Positions 14,405 to 23,668 of a stretch of 64,000 nucleotides of DNA are shown here, piece by piece. The translations under genes were made by a program, and so were the position numbers. Position 1 is the first letter of the stretch. Every line of letters starts with the position of its first letter. Source of the DNA: Oscillospiraceae bacterium (GTDB taxonomy: Bacteria; Bacillota; Clostridia; Oscillospirales; CAG-272); assembly GCA_015063385.1 (NCBI GenBank), contig SVUG01000004.1:1-64000 (forward strand), in the 5' to 3' direction. The notes below the pieces were generated by a model. It did not search any database. It worked only from the letters and a program-made list of their open reading frames with translations, and was not told the DNA's origin.

Positions 14405-15150
14405 TTTATGATCTTCTTGCCCCTATTTACGATTCTATAAATTCGGATATTGACTATAAAAGCTGGGCAGATTTTATAGAAGAAATACTTAACAAAGAAA
14501 TGAAAATACCTCCCGAGCTTATTCTCGACCTTGCCTGTGGCACGGGTAGGATGACACTAGAGCTTGCTTCTCGCGGATATGATATGACAGGCGTTGACCT
14601 CTCGACCGAGATGCTTGACGTCGCACGTACTCTTGCTGAAGAGGCAGGACACGATATACTATGGCTTTGCCAGGATATGCGCGCGTTTGAGCTTTACGGT
14701 ACTGTGGATGCAGTAGTGAGCTGCCTTGATTCCATAAACCACATCACTGAATACGAAGACCTTGTTAAATGCTTTTCTTTAGTTCATAATTATCTCATAC
14801 CAGAAGGTATTTTCATTTTTGACGTTAATGGTAAATTCAAATTTGAGAATATCTATGCCGACCGTACTTATACTATGGAGGAGGAAGGAGCAGTTTGCAT
14901 CTGGGAGAATGATTACGACTCCGAGAGCCGCCTCTGTGATTTCTATATAACTCTGTTTAAGGAAGACGAAACCGGGAAATATGCTCGATATGATGACCTT
15001 GAAACCGAGCGAATGTATACTTTGGCCGAAATTAAGTCGGCATTATCGGAGACAGGAATGGAGTTTATCGGGGCGTATTCAGATTTTGATTTTCGCGATG
15101 GTGATGACCATAGCGAGCGTATATATATTGTTGCAAAATGCAGAAAGTGA
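14401..15150 (+). CDS. class I SAM-dependent methyltransferase
   Basis: 249 residues. Motif I LDLACGTGRMTLELA is near 41-55, followed by GYDMTGVDLSTEML, the acidic end of strand 2. The part after residue 130 is a small beta-rich region (FIFDVNGKFKFENIY) typical of the Methyltransf_25 type. The substrate is unknown; small molecules are most likely for this family. It overlaps ispE by 4 bases, so the two are translationally coupled. Confidence 0.85.
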   Translation: MIYDLLAPIYDSINSDIDYKSWADFIEEILNKEMKIPPELILDLACGTGRMTLELASRGYDMTGVDLSTEMLDVARTLAEEAGHDILWLCQDMRAFELYGTVDAVVSCLDSINHITEYEDLVKCFSLVHNYLIPEGIFIFDVNGKFKFENIYADRTYTMEEEGAVCIWENDYDSESRLCDFYITLFKEDETGKYARYDDLETERMYTLAEIKSALSETGMEFIGAYSDFDFRDGDDHSERIYIVAKCRK

Positions 15151-15155
15151 AAAAC

Positions 15156-16052
15156 ATGGAAAATAAAAATATTAAAACGTCAAAAATTCTTCGTGCAATG
15201 ACCAGGGATGGTTCTGCCAGACTTTTAGTCATTGATTCGAGGAAAATTGTTAACGATGCTATAGCATTTCATAAGACTACCCCTACAGCGAGCGCAGCAC
15301 TTGGCAGACTTGTCACGGCAACGTCTATGATCGGCACGATGCTTCCTGAACCTAATGACAGCGTGACCGTTAGTATACAGGGTGACGGTGAAGCGGGGAG
15401 AATACTTGCCGTTGGAGATTATTTCGGCAACGTGAAGGGCTACATTCAAAACCCTGCCGCAAATCCTCCAAAGAAGCCGAATGGAAAGCTTGACGTTGGC
15501 GCAGCGGTTGGCAGAGGCACGATTTCTTTTGTGAAGTCTGTTGGCGCGGTAGAGCCGCAGATTGGTACTATTGAGCTTGTTAGCGGAGAAATCGCTGAGG
15601 ACATTGCTACCTATTTTGCAAAAAGCGAGCAGATACCCACAGTGCTTTCTCTCGGAGTTCTCGTGGACACTGATTATACCTGCCTTGCTTCCGGCGGCGT
15701 CCTTATTCAGCTTATGCCTTTCCCGGATGAAGATACCGTTGATCTTATTGAACGCAATGCAGCAGACCTCGTTAACATTTCGCGTCTCTTTGAAAAGGGA
15801 CTGGACCTCAAGGAAATTGCCGATATTGCCATGCGCGATATTCCGTACGACCATTTCGACACACTTGAGGTTTCGTATAAGTGTGACTGCTCCGAGGAGC
15901 GTATGAAAAAGAAAATACAGAGCCTTGGCAGACCTGAAATAGAGAAGATGCTCGATGAGCAGGAGTCGGAGGGCAAGGCGCGCGAGCTTACAGCCATCTG
16001 CCGATTCTGCAACACCGAATATACCTACACCGAAAAAGAATTGCTCAAATAA
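15156..16052 (+). CDS. hslO: Hsp33 family redox-regulated chaperone
   Basis: 298 residues from ATG 15156; an ATG 18 bases earlier overlaps the previous gene. The chaperone domain covers about 1-230. The C-terminal redox switch has four Cys: CDC near 247-249 and CRFC near 281-284, the CxC and CxxC pair that binds zinc when reduced. Oxidation releases zinc and activates holdase function in the cytoplasm. An oxygen-stress role in an anaerobe fits its neighbour, an SOD-fold protein. Confidence 0.95.
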   Translation: MENKNIKTSKILRAMTRDGSARLLVIDSRKIVNDAIAFHKTTPTASAALGRLVTATSMIGTMLPEPNDSVTVSIQGDGEAGRILAVGDYFGNVKGYIQNPAANPPKKPNGKLDVGAAVGRGTISFVKSVGAVEPQIGTIELVSGEIAEDIATYFAKSEQIPTVLSLGVLVDTDYTCLASGGVLIQLMPFPDEDTVDLIERNAADLVNISRLFEKGLDLKEIADIAMRDIPYDHFDTLEVSYKCDCSEERMKKKIQSLGRPEIEKMLDEQESEGKARELTAICRFCNTEYTYTEKELLK

Positions 16053-16058
16053 TTCACG

Positions 16059-16102
16059 AAAGAGTCTTGTCGGCATATTATGCCGATAAAGGCTCTTTTT
16101 TT
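16059..16102 (+). terminator. hslO terminator
   Basis: A long imperfect hairpin: AAAGAGTCTTGTCGGCAT pairs with ATGCCGATAAAGGCTCTTT across an ATT loop, followed by T7. The ribosome-binding site of the next gene begins 4 bases after the T-run. Confidence 0.75.
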
Positions 16103-16115
16103 GTTGGAGGCGCTT

Positions 16116-16655
16116 ATGAATAAATCAATACTTTTAGAATTTCTCTCTGAGGATAACCTAAATTTGCACATTTCACATATGAAAAATGAAGCGAGCAAAT
16201 ATTCAATACTTGAAAAAAGCATTCCAAGGCTTGTAGGTGTACCAATTAGCGAGATTTATCGCCTTGGTTTGAAAAAGGATGAGTGTGAAGATGCACTTGC
16301 TATCCGTTCTTGCGTTGAGGCGCATAAATTATACTTCGATTCTTTTTCTTATTTAAATCAAAAATGTGAAAAAGTGAGGGAATACTTTGGCTCTGTGGAT
16401 AAATTTCTTTACGAGGTGTTTGAGTGCGCAAGAGAAGGAAGTGAGGGCTTTGTTTACGTTTTCCTCGATAATAGAAAAAGGCCTCTGATAGAGTTTTGCA
16501 AAGGCTACGATATACTAATAAACAAAACTCCTATATTGGCGCTTGACCTTTTTGAGCACGCATATTTTTGGGATTACGGCTTTAAAAAAGAAAAATATCT
16601 TCGCGTGGCTATCAGCCGACTGGATATAGAAAAGCTGGAGACGGCATTAACTTAA
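16116..16655 (+). CDS. divergent iron/manganese superoxide dismutase-fold protein
   Basis: 179 residues from ATG 16116 (TTGGAGG just upstream). The C-terminal part reads LALDLFEHAYFWDYGF (about 142-157), close to the SOD metal-binding motif DVWEHAYYLDY, so the Asp and His ligands are kept. VEAHKLYFDSF near 78 fits the helix with another His ligand. The N-terminal HHxxY motif is not recognisable, although HISHMK near 16 could supply a His. It may be a real but divergent Fe-SOD, or a relative with another use. It lies between hslO and the PFK gene with no close partner. Confidence 0.6.
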   Translation: MNKSILLEFLSEDNLNLHISHMKNEASKYSILEKSIPRLVGVPISEIYRLGLKKDECEDALAIRSCVEAHKLYFDSFSYLNQKCEKVREYFGSVDKFLYEVFECAREGSEGFVYVFLDNRKRPLIEFCKGYDILINKTPILALDLFEHAYFWDYGFKKEKYLRVAISRLDIEKLETALT

Positions 16656-16657
16656 TC

Positions 16658-16686
16658 TTGACATCAGCATAAAAAAAGGTTATAAT
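16658..16686 (+). promoter_or_regulatory. PPi-type phosphofructokinase promoter
   Basis: -35 TTGACA (16658-16663), 17-bp spacer, -10 TATAAT (16681-16686). The -35 overlaps the last bases before the end of the SOD-like gene region. Confidence 0.85.
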
Positions 16687-16716
16687 AAGATAACTGAAAT
16701 TTCGGAGGAAAATTAG

Positions 16717-17949
16717 ATGCTGATAGGAAATGCAATAGTAGGACAGTCGGGCGGTCCGACCGCAGCTATAAATGCAACGCTTGCGGGCGTAATACGGGGT
16801 GCAAAGGACGCAGAAAAGAAGGGAATTATACCCACGATTTACGGTATGCGCAACGGCATTGAGGGATTCCTTGCCGAAAATATGGTTAATTTGTCGCAAA
16901 TATTTGACAGTGAGGGCAAGCTCAAGACGCTTGAAGCAACTCCCGCTGCAGCTCTCGGCTCTTGCAGAAAGAAAATGAAATCCCCCGAGGATGATCCCAA
17001 AACGTATGCAAGACTTGTTGAAATATTTAAGAAATATGACATCAGATATTTCTTTTATATCGGCGGAAATGATTCTATGGATACTGTTTCCAAGCTGGCG
17101 AAATACGCCAAGGAACATGATTATGAGATGTGTGTAGTTGGTGTGCCTAAAACGATAGATAACGACCTTACTGCAACAGACCACACCCCCGGATTTGGTT
17201 CTGCCGCGAAATATGTTGCGATTACCATGAAAGAAATACTTCGTGACGTTTCGGTTTATACAATGAAGGCGGTGACGATAGTTGAGATCATGGGCAGAGA
17301 TGCGGGCTGGCTCACTGCCTCGGCTGCTCTTGCAGGAATATCTGACGGAAAGGGCCCCGATCTTATTTATCTTCCCGAGCGCAAATTTGATGTGAATGAG
17401 TTTATCGCTTCTATAAATTCCGCCTTTGAAAAACACCCCGCTGTGCTTGTTGCTGTTTCAGAGGGAATAAAATTTGCTGACGGTAGATACGTTGGCGAAG
17501 GCCTTGGCGGAAGAAAGATTGACGCCTTTGGCCACGTTGCACTTTCGGGTGCGGGCAAGGTGCTTGAAGGGTTAGTCAAGGAAGAAATCGGTTGTAAGGT
17601 GCGCTCTATTGAGCTTAACTTACCGCAAAGATGTGCCTCTCACATCGCTTCTGCTACTGATATTGCCGAGTCGGTAGGCGTTGGATTCGCTGCCGTTCGT
17701 GCGGCAGTTCAGGGCAAAACCGGTGTTATGATGACCATTGATCGTCTTGAATGTGAGGAATATTCGGTCGGCTTTAGCTCTGCTGATATTTCCGCTATTG
17801 CCAATGCAGTAAAACGTGTTCCTGATGAATATATAAATGAAGAAGGCAACGGAGTGACAGATGCTTGCATCAATTATCTCGCACCGCTTATCGTTGGTGA
17901 GATAACTCCCGAGTATGAAAACGGATTGCCCAAACATTTTGTCTTGTAA
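16717..17949 (+). CDS. pfp: 6-phosphofructokinase, pyrophosphate-type signature
   Basis: 410 residues, longer than the 320-residue ATP-dependent bacterial PFK. GQSGGPTAAINATL is at 9-22. The donor-site motif reads GGNDS near 115, where ATP enzymes have GGDGS, and PKTIDND near 143 has Lys where ATP enzymes have Gly. Asp and Lys at these two positions mark the pyrophosphate-using enzymes. It phosphorylates fructose 6-phosphate, probably reversibly and with PPi. The donor should be confirmed by assay. Single gene with strong promoter and terminator. Confidence 0.88.
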   Translation: MLIGNAIVGQSGGPTAAINATLAGVIRGAKDAEKKGIIPTIYGMRNGIEGFLAENMVNLSQIFDSEGKLKTLEATPAAALGSCRKKMKSPEDDPKTYARLVEIFKKYDIRYFFYIGGNDSMDTVSKLAKYAKEHDYEMCVVGVPKTIDNDLTATDHTPGFGSAAKYVAITMKEILRDVSVYTMKAVTIVEIMGRDAGWLTASAALAGISDGKGPDLIYLPERKFDVNEFIASINSAFEKHPAVLVAVSEGIKFADGRYVGEGLGGRKIDAFGHVALSGAGKVLEGLVKEEIGCKVRSIELNLPQRCASHIASATDIAESVGVGFAAVRAAVQGKTGVMMTIDRLECEEYSVGFSSADISAIANAVKRVPDEYINEEGNGVTDACINYLAPLIVGEITPEYENGLPKHFVL

Positions 17950-17953
17950 TATA

Positions 17954-17986
17954 AAAACTGCCGAGAAAATTCTCGGCAGTTTTCTT
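17954..17986. terminator. terminator between pfp and the Gly-rich membrane protein gene
   Basis: AAAACTGCCGAGA (17954-17966), loop AAAT, TCTCGGCAGTTTT (17971-17983), T-rich on both sides. It lies between convergent genes and can act in both directions. Confidence 0.88.
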
Positions 17987-17987
17987 T

Positions 17988-18887
17988 TTATCTATTTTCC
18001 TCGTTGCCTTCTTTATTTGTTTGCTTGCGAATCTTCACTCGCTTTACGATAAGGTAAATACCCACACCTATTATTCCAACTGCCACTACAACCATAACAA
18101 TATCATTGCCGGAGAGCGTTTTATCAAATATTTGCTCCATATCCTCAACAACTATAACCACGGGAATATCGGTTTGCTTTGTGAAATCCAAAAGTGCAAT
18201 ATTCACGGTTTCCGTATTTATCTCTAGGGAAGAAAGATTGCTCAAATGCGATTCTGTCATATTCGTGCGGTCACTTGGCTGTATAAACGAGCTGCCAAGA
18301 TTCAGCTCCACGATTCTATCAGCCATGCCGTCAACAGCGGCAGCAAGATTTTTACTAATCGAATGCTCGTAATAATCAGGCACGTTCTGCAGCATTTCGA
18401 TGCCGAAAGCGGTGTATTGGTTGCCGAACATTGAGTTAATCTCGTTCTTTACGTTGTCACCAATCCAGGCAATCGTGTAATATCCGTCGCGCTTCTCATT
18501 AGCGAGGAAAACTATCAGAAGATTATCCTCATACGCCGAGCTGTCACCGAATTCCTTTGCGTACTGCATATTTGCAAAATTCTGGATTTTTGGCTCGTTG
18601 TAGGTTATATTTCCGCCCTTGGCAACCGTAAATATCGAGCCAAGAGCGTTAAAGAGCAGCATGCCGGCGAGAGAAAAGATAATTAAAGGCATAAACATAA
18701 TGCCGAAAAGTCCCCCAAGGCAACCGCCGCCGTACCCAAAGCCGAACGGCCTAAAGCCCCAGAACATAGGTCTGTAAAAATGATTGTAAGGTCCACCGCC
18801 AAATCCACCGTATCCACCGCTGAAGCCTCCGCCTCGCGAGCCTCCTCCAAATCCGCCGCCTCTTGCGCCACCACCCAGTCCGGGCAT
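17988..18887 (-). CDS. TPM/YgcG-like membrane protein with glycine-rich N-terminus
   Basis: 299 residues from ATG 18887 (GCGAGGA upstream). A TTG start 21 bases earlier is also open but less likely. Residues 1-65 are almost only Gly, Phe, Ser, Arg and Tyr in GGGFGGG-type repeats. A hydrophobic segment follows (about 62-85), then a soluble domain (95-250) with DNLLIVFLANEKRDGYYTIAWIGDNVK that resembles the TPM fold of YgcG-like proteins. A second membrane helix lies near 260-282, with a basic tail. TPM proteins usually have the Gly-rich part at the C-terminus, so the order here is reversed. Function unknown. Confidence 0.6.
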   Translation of the reverse strand: MPGLGGGARGGGFGGGSRGGGFSGGYGGFGGGPYNHFYRPMFWGFRPFGFGYGGGCLGGLFGIMFMPLIIFSLAGMLLFNALGSIFTVAKGGNITYNEPKIQNFANMQYAKEFGDSSAYEDNLLIVFLANEKRDGYYTIAWIGDNVKNEINSMFGNQYTAFGIEMLQNVPDYYEHSISKNLAAAVDGMADRIVELNLGSSFIQPSDRTNMTESHLSNLSSLEINTETVNIALLDFTKQTDIPVVIVVEDMEQIFDKTLSGNDIVMVVVAVGIIGVGIYLIVKRVKIRKQTNKEGNEENR

Positions 18888-19001
18888 AGAAAAAATCCTC
18901 GCTTTCAAATATATTTTTTAATAGTTTTTTCGTTTTGAGTCTTTATATAAGCGAATTTAAACGTTTCTAAAAATTGGTTTTTTAATATTTTACTAAAGGA
19001 C

Positions 19002-19030
19002 TTGATTTTTGTCAAAAAATGTGCTACAAT
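19002..19030 (+). promoter_or_regulatory. metK promoter
   Basis: -35 TTGATT (19002-19007), 17-bp spacer, extended -10 TGCTACAAT (hexamer 19025-19030). Transcription starts a few bases before the SAM riboswitch. Confidence 0.7.
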
Positions 19031-19051
19031 ACAAGAGTAAATTAAATAACA

Positions 19052-19131
19052 CTTATCAAGAGCGGTGGAGGGACTGGCCCTGTGAAGCCCGGCAACCTGT
19101 TTTTTCAAGGTGCTAATTCCTGACAGATGAG
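19052..19131 (+). promoter_or_regulatory. SAM-I (S-box) riboswitch aptamer
   Basis: The aptamer begins CTTATCAAGAGCGGTGGAGG and continues with GGGACTGGCCC, GAAGCCCGGCAACC, AAGGTGCTAATTCC and TGACAGATGAG, all in the order of the S-box consensus. P1 is closed by CTTATC with GATGAG. It binds S-adenosylmethionine and lowers metK expression when SAM is plentiful. Confidence 0.96.
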
Positions 19132-19139
19132 TTATGCTC

Positions 19140-19180
19140 GAGGTTCGGGAAGGCACTGCCGCCCGAACCTCTGCTTTTTT
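19140..19180 (+). terminator. riboswitch expression-platform terminator
   Basis: GAGGTTCGGG (19140-19149), loop, CCCGAACCTC (19162-19171), then T6 at 19175-19180. It lies between the SAM aptamer and metK, so SAM binding should favour termination before the gene. Confidence 0.9.
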
Positions 19181-19198
19181 GAAAACGAAAGGACGTTT

Positions 19199-20380
19199 AT
19201 GAAAAGAGTTCTCTTTACCTCGGAGTCGGTGACCGAAGGACATCCCGACAAAATATGTGACAAGATTTCTGATGCAATTCTCGATGAAATGCTCGCACAG
19301 GACCCTATGTCGCGCGTAGCCTGCGAGAGCTTTGCTACAACAGGTATTATTACCGTTATGGGCGAAATTAGCACGAAGGCAAAGGTTGATATTCAAAAAA
19401 TCGTGCGTGATACCGTTGCTGAAATCGGCTATGACAGAGCAAAGTATGGCTTCGATGCAGGCACTTGCGCTGTTCTTAGCTCGATTCACGAGCAGAGCGC
19501 TGATATTGCACTTGGCGTTGACAAATGCCTTGAGGCTAAGGAGGGAGACCTCTCCGACGACCTCGACACAGGTGCAGGTGACCAGGGCCTTATGTTTGGT
19601 TATGCCTGCGACGAAACTGAGGAGCTTATGCCTCTGCCCATCTCGCTTGCACACAAGCTTGCAAAGCGTCTTACCGAGGTGAGAAAGAACGGCACGCTCT
19701 CATATCTCCGTCCCGACGGAAAAACTCAGGTGACCGTTGAGTATATCGACGGTGAGCCCAAGAGAATTGATACGATAGTCGTGTCCTCGCAGCACTCTGC
19801 AGAAATTGATTCCGCTACTATCCGCAAGGATATTATTGACAAGGTTATTCTCCCTGTAATTCCTAGCGAGCTGCTCGACGGCAAGGTTAATATCTACGTT
19901 AACCCCACCGGCAGATTCGTTATCGGCGGCCCTCAGGGTGATACCGGTCTTACCGGCAGAAAGATAATCGTTGACACCTACGGCGGCTACTCTCGCCACG
20001 GCGGCGGTGCATTCTCGGGTAAGGATCCGACCAAGGTTGACCGTAGCGCATCCTACGCTGCAAGATACGTTGCCAAGAATATCGTCAAGGCAGGCCTTGC
20101 CAAAAAATGCGAGGTGCAGATTGCTTATGCAATAGGTATTGCAAAGCCTGTCTCTGTTATGATTGATACCTTCGGTACTGCAACCGTAGCAGAGGAAAGA
20201 ATTGCTGACGCAGTAAACCAGCTCGTTGACCTTCGCCCTGCAGCGATTATCAAGAAGTTCGACCTCCGCAAGCCTATCTACAAGCAGCTTGCTGCCTATG
20301 GCCACATGGGCAGGGAAGACCTCGGTGTTAAATGGGAAATCTGCGACATCGCAGATAAGCTCGCCGAGCTTTGCAAATAA
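19199..20380 (+). CDS. metK: S-adenosylmethionine synthetase
   Basis: 393 residues from ATG 19199 (GAAAGGACG upstream). The reading frame is open back into the riboswitch, but that part is RNA. Motifs include [19 protein letters not shown] at the start, [12 protein letters not shown] near 120 and the P-loop-like [17 protein letters not shown] near 262. It makes SAM from methionine and ATP, and is controlled by the SAM-I riboswitch in its leader. Codon use is biased, as for highly expressed genes. Confidence 0.97.
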   Translation: MKRVLFTSESVTEGHPDKICDKISDAILDEMLAQDPMSRVACESFATTGIITVMGEISTKAKVDIQKIVRDTVAEIGYDRAKYGFDAGTCAVLSSIHEQSADIALGVDKCLEAKEGDLSDDLDTGAGDQGLMFGYACDETEELMPLPISLAHKLAKRLTEVRKNGTLSYLRPDGKTQVTVEYIDGEPKRIDTIVVSSQHSAEIDSATIRKDIIDKVILPVIPSELLDGKVNIYVNPTGRFVIGGPQGDTGLTGRKIIVDTYGGYSRHGGGAFSGKDPTKVDRSASYAARYVAKNIVKAGLAKKCEVQIAYAIGIAKPVSVMIDTFGTATVAEERIADAVNQLVDLRPAAIIKKFDLRKPIYKQLAAYGHMGREDLGVKWEICDIADKLAELCK

Positions 20381-20391
20381 TAAGAAATAAG

Positions 20392-20419
20392 AAAGGTGCG
20401 ACACTCGTCGCACCTTTTA
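20392..20419 (+). terminator. metK terminator
   Basis: AAAGGTGCGAC (20392-20402), loop ACTC-like, GTCGCACCTTTT (to 20418). Ends the metK transcript. Confidence 0.82.
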
Positions 20420-20437
20420 ACTTTAGATAAAGAAAGG

Positions 20438-20465
20438 AAAGAGGAACGCTTACGCGTTCCTCTTT
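20438..20465 (-). terminator. terminator of the YwaF-ABC/Ig-like operon
   Basis: AAAGAGGAACGC (20438-20449), loop TTAC, GCGTTCCTCTTT (20454-20465). On the minus strand it lies 15 bp after the stop of the large lipoprotein gene and is followed by a T-rich tract. Confidence 0.8.
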
Positions 20466-20479
20466 AAGTTTAGTTTATA

Positions 20480-23400
20480 TTACTGATTGCTTGTTGCGCC
20501 ATTAAAGGGCTGGTAACCGAATACGAAGCCGAAGCAGCCGTAGTAGATAGCAACCATATCGCCGTCTGCAAGCTTTTGCATATTCTGATACATCTCTGCT
20601 TCAGTGCTGCCGGCGGGAGTAGCAGTCTGGTTTACCTTATCAATTACAAGCGTTCCGTCCGTATAGGTGTTGATGATTACAGGCTCCTTGCCTGCTGCTG
20701 CCTGAGTGCCGAACTGGGTTGCAACGTTGGCGCTGCCGTAGCCGTGTACGCCGTCAGGCAACGTTACAGTATCATTCATATCAAGGTAGGTTTTTTCACC
20801 CACTGTCAGTTTACCGTCAAGGTCGTCGGCAAATGTAAGAACGGTTTGAATGTCGGTGCCCGATACAATGTTAACCATAACCATATTCATAAAGTACTCA
20901 CCGCTTTCGCCGGTAAGGCCGTTTTCACCGGTGGTGCTAACGAAGGTCTTAGGCATACCGCCCTCAGCGAGAAGCAAGCCAAGCCCTGCAAGCTGTGTGG
21001 CGATTGGCTGAGCGCCGATTGCCTTGAACCACGCTTCCTGACCTGTTACCCAGGTCCAGATCTCAGTTTTGTCATCAATAGTAACCTGAGCGCCGGACTT
21101 AGAATGTCTAGCATATCCGGGATTCTCGGTCTGGTTAAGGATAACCGGACCTCCGCACTTGGTTACGCTGGAGTTGGTAATATTGAGGGTAATGGGAACG
21201 TGGTTTGCCGCAGGAGCTGCATCGTCTTCCCCAAGAGGATTCTTGTTGTAGGAGTAAATGAGATTCTGATAGCCGTTGTAGAAGATGGAGTTGTTAACAG
21301 TTGCAACGGTATAGTCATTATCGAGGAAGAAACCGATGTAGTATGCGGTGATATTGATATTTTCAACCTCGATCTGCTGGAACTGTACCTTCATAGCTAT
21401 AATACCAAGCATATCACGGTTAGCTGTAGCCTCGTTGTTCTTGTTGGGGTTGTTATCTCTAAAGGCTACATTCTCAAGTCTGGTCTTGTAATCCTCTACC
21501 CTGAAGTTGGTATCGTTAAGCTCGGCGCAGCTGAATCTGAATAGCTGAGCAGAGGAAACCGAATCGTCGTTGTTCGCAACGTCCTTGCCGACAACGTTAG
21601 GAAGGTCGTAGGAGAGAACGGTGTAGTAGTTACCGTAGAAGGTGAAGGTGGGGTTGTTCTTGTCTGTTGCGTGTGGGAACACGGTGAGGTAATCGTAGAA
21701 ATCACCGCTGGAGTGGAAGAATTCAGAGGGAAGATCGGATTTCTTTACGTCCATATCGTTATGAAGAACGATACCCGCAAGGGACTTGGGAGCATCCAAA
21801 GCAACGCCCTTATTGTTCTTAAGGAAGTCGAGAACTATCTGAACGACAGTTCTGGTTTCACCGCCGTCACCGTCAATCTCATTCGCAAGGTCAAAGTCGT
21901 TGTAGTTGGTGAGATAGTTAAGCTCCCACGCCTCGTAGATATTAAGGCCGTCAACGATCTTTACGGTATGCTCTCTCGTCATATTTTCAGCGTCAGCGTC
22001 GGAAATGCCGTCAGCAGGGCGAGTCTTAATGGTGAAGGTCTGACCTATTGCCGCTGTGGTAAAGTCGATGCTGTTGTTGGCAGGGTCGATTGCCTCAACG
22101 TACTCTGTGTACTGAGCCTCGGTAAGCTCTGCGCCGTTCTGCCAAACCTCAAAGTAGCTCTTGTAACTGTCGAAGGCTTCATTCAGGTTGCCGTTGCCGT
22201 CAAGAACGGTAAGTGTGAGCTTGAAGATATAGGGGTTATCGTCGCCTACTACGTAGGGGTTATCATGAACCTTAAAGGTAGCTCCGCCTCTCTTGGTTTC
22301 CCACGAGCTAAGAGACATAGGAAGGTCAACGTCCAAAATAACGTAAGAGAGGTCGGGGTCGTGAACGGTGATAGTCTGCTGCGCGGAGGTAACGCCTCTA
22401 TAAGAAGCGGTGATATTGTACTGACCAATAGCATCAGTGTTAAGGTTAGATACGTCAACGCTTACTCCGTCTGCAATGCCTTTGCCAAGTAACACGCTGT
22501 CATCGCTGGCGGTTACGTTAACCTTAAGACCGCTGTGGTCGAAGGCAGTTCCCGCAGGGAAGAAGGTGGCTATAGTAGAAGCGTCAATAGTGATAGACTT
22601 AATACCAAGAACGGTTACGTCAACGCTAGCGGTGATAGTGGTATCCGCGTTGTAGCTTACGGTTATCGTATATGTTCCGGGAGCGCTTGTGTCAACGGAG
22701 CTGAAGGTAACGTCGGTGTGAGGAACGTTTTCGCTAAGACCGTTGTTAAGCGTGCCCGTAATGCTGATGGTGGAGGTGTTTACGCTGTCACCAACGAGAA
22801 TCTTGTTAGTAAAGCTTGCGGTGTTAAGGGTCAAGGTAGTTACGGTAGCGTCCTCAACGTTGAGAGTAAGGGTTGTGCTTACGTTGCCGTACGCAACGGT
22901 TACAATATTACCGTTCTGGGTGATGGTAAGCTCGTCAAGGCTGACATTGATTCTTTCACCGTTGTTGAATATCTTGTCAACCTTCATATCGGTGGGATCA
23001 AATTCAGTGCCCTCAATAACGTTAAGGTTTGCCTGAGTTACTGCAAGTCCAACGACCACGATTTCCTGTACGTTGAAAACGTAGCTACAGGATTTACCCA
23101 TAAAGGTAATGGTAAGAGTCTTTTCACCCGCGGTTGCGGTGCTGATATCCGCGCCGTTGTGCTTAACGGCAGTGTTAGAGGCAGTCTTGGTTTCCTCAGA
23201 GCCGTCGCTATAGGTCGCGATAATAACTATGCTGTTGAAGGAGATTTCGTCGCCAACGTAAACGTTCTCGGGAATACCCGAAACGTACTTGATGCTTACA
23301 AGCTCCTTGTTATCGCCTACGATTGATTTGCTCTTGACGTTTACCTCAACGGAGGTAGTGAAGCTTCCGTAGGAAATCTCAAGATCCTTCTTACCGGAGG

Positions 23401-23635
23401 TAGAGGTATCAAGAGCGCCGAAGGTAAGCTCGTCTGCATTAACCTCCTTGGTAGTACCGTCGTTATAAACGATAGTAGCCTTTACGCCGGAGAAATCGGG
23501 CGTTTCGTTAAGCTCGTATTCGTACTTGAAGCCACTTGTGATCTGAATGTCCTTAACCTGCTTTCTGCCGCAGGAGGTCAGAGCCAAGGAAAGCATCAAA
23601 ACGATCATGAGCGCGAGGGATAAAAATCTTTTCAT
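20480..23635 (-). CDS. large lipoprotein with about five bacterial Ig-like repeats
   Basis: 1051 residues from ATG 23635. An ATG 12 bases upstream touches the ribosome-binding site and is less likely. A lipoprotein signal peptide ends in LALTSC near residue 22. Residues 30-425 hold about five Ig-like units of 70-80 residues in the Big_3/Big_4 style: repeated patterns such as FSGVKATIVYNDGTTKEV, then a Gly-x-x-x-x-x-V-S-Y-G strand. Residues 430-1051 are not repetitive and not recognised. There is no LPXTG motif. It should be lipid-anchored outside the cell. Last gene of the operon with the YwaF-ABC fusion. Codon bias suggests high expression. Confidence 0.8.
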   Translation of the reverse strand: MKRFLSLALMIVLMLSLALTSCGRKQVKDIQITSGFKYEYELNETPDFSGVKATIVYNDGTTKEVNADELTFGALDTSTSGKKDLEISYGSFTTSVEVNVKSKSIVGDNKELVSIKYVSGIPENVYVGDEISFNSIVIIATYSDGSEETKTASNTAVKHNGADISTATAGEKTLTITFMGKSCSYVFNVQEIVVVGLAVTQANLNVIEGTEFDPTDMKVDKIFNNGERINVSLDELTITQNGNIVTVAYGNVSTTLTLNVEDATVTTLTLNTASFTNKILVGDSVNTSTISITGTLNNGLSENVPHTDVTFSSVDTSAPGTYTITVSYNADTTITASVDVTVLGIKSITIDASTIATFFPAGTAFDHSGLKVNVTASDDSVLLGKGIADGVSVDVSNLNTDAIGQYNITASYRGVTSAQQTITVHDPDLSYVILDVDLPMSLSSWETKRGGATFKVHDNPYVVGDDNPYIFKLTLTVLDGNGNLNEAFDSYKSYFEVWQNGAELTEAQYTEYVEAIDPANNSIDFTTAAIGQTFTIKTRPADGISDADAENMTREHTVKIVDGLNIYEAWELNYLTNYNDFDLANEIDGDGGETRTVVQIVLDFLKNNKGVALDAPKSLAGIVLHNDMDVKKSDLPSEFFHSSGDFYDYLTVFPHATDKNNPTFTFYGNYYTVLSYDLPNVVGKDVANNDDSVSSAQLFRFSCAELNDTNFRVEDYKTRLENVAFRDNNPNKNNEATANRDMLGIIAMKVQFQQIEVENINITAYYIGFFLDNDYTVATVNNSIFYNGYQNLIYSYNKNPLGEDDAAPAANHVPITLNITNSSVTKCGGPVILNQTENPGYARHSKSGAQVTIDDKTEIWTWVTGQEAWFKAIGAQPIATQLAGLGLLLAEGGMPKTFVSTTGENGLTGESGEYFMNMVMVNIVSGTDIQTVLTFADDLDGKLTVGEKTYLDMNDTVTLPDGVHGYGSANVATQFGTQAAAGKEPVIINTYTDGTLVIDKVNQTATPAGSTEAEMYQNMQKLADGDMVAIYYGCFGFVFGYQPFNGATSNQ

Positions 23636-23668
23636 TTTTGCATCCATCCTTTTTTTAAAATTTTTATA

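Noticed and set aside
18683-18874. Short-period repeat of GGC/GGA-type codons, possible tandem repeat or CRISPR-like array
   Set aside because: It is the coding sequence of the Gly-rich N-terminus of the TPM-like protein, with no regular spacer or conserved repeat unit.
19127-19198. N-terminal extension of MetK by 24 residues
   Set aside because: The extension is the SAM riboswitch and terminator RNA. The ATG at 19199 has a ribosome-binding site and gives the family N-terminus.
20576-23326. Several plus-strand open frames of 250-320 codons opposite the large Ig-like lipoprotein gene
   Set aside because: They are shadows of a repetitive, biased minus-strand gene with lipobox, repeats and operon context. 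The shadows have no domains or start signals.
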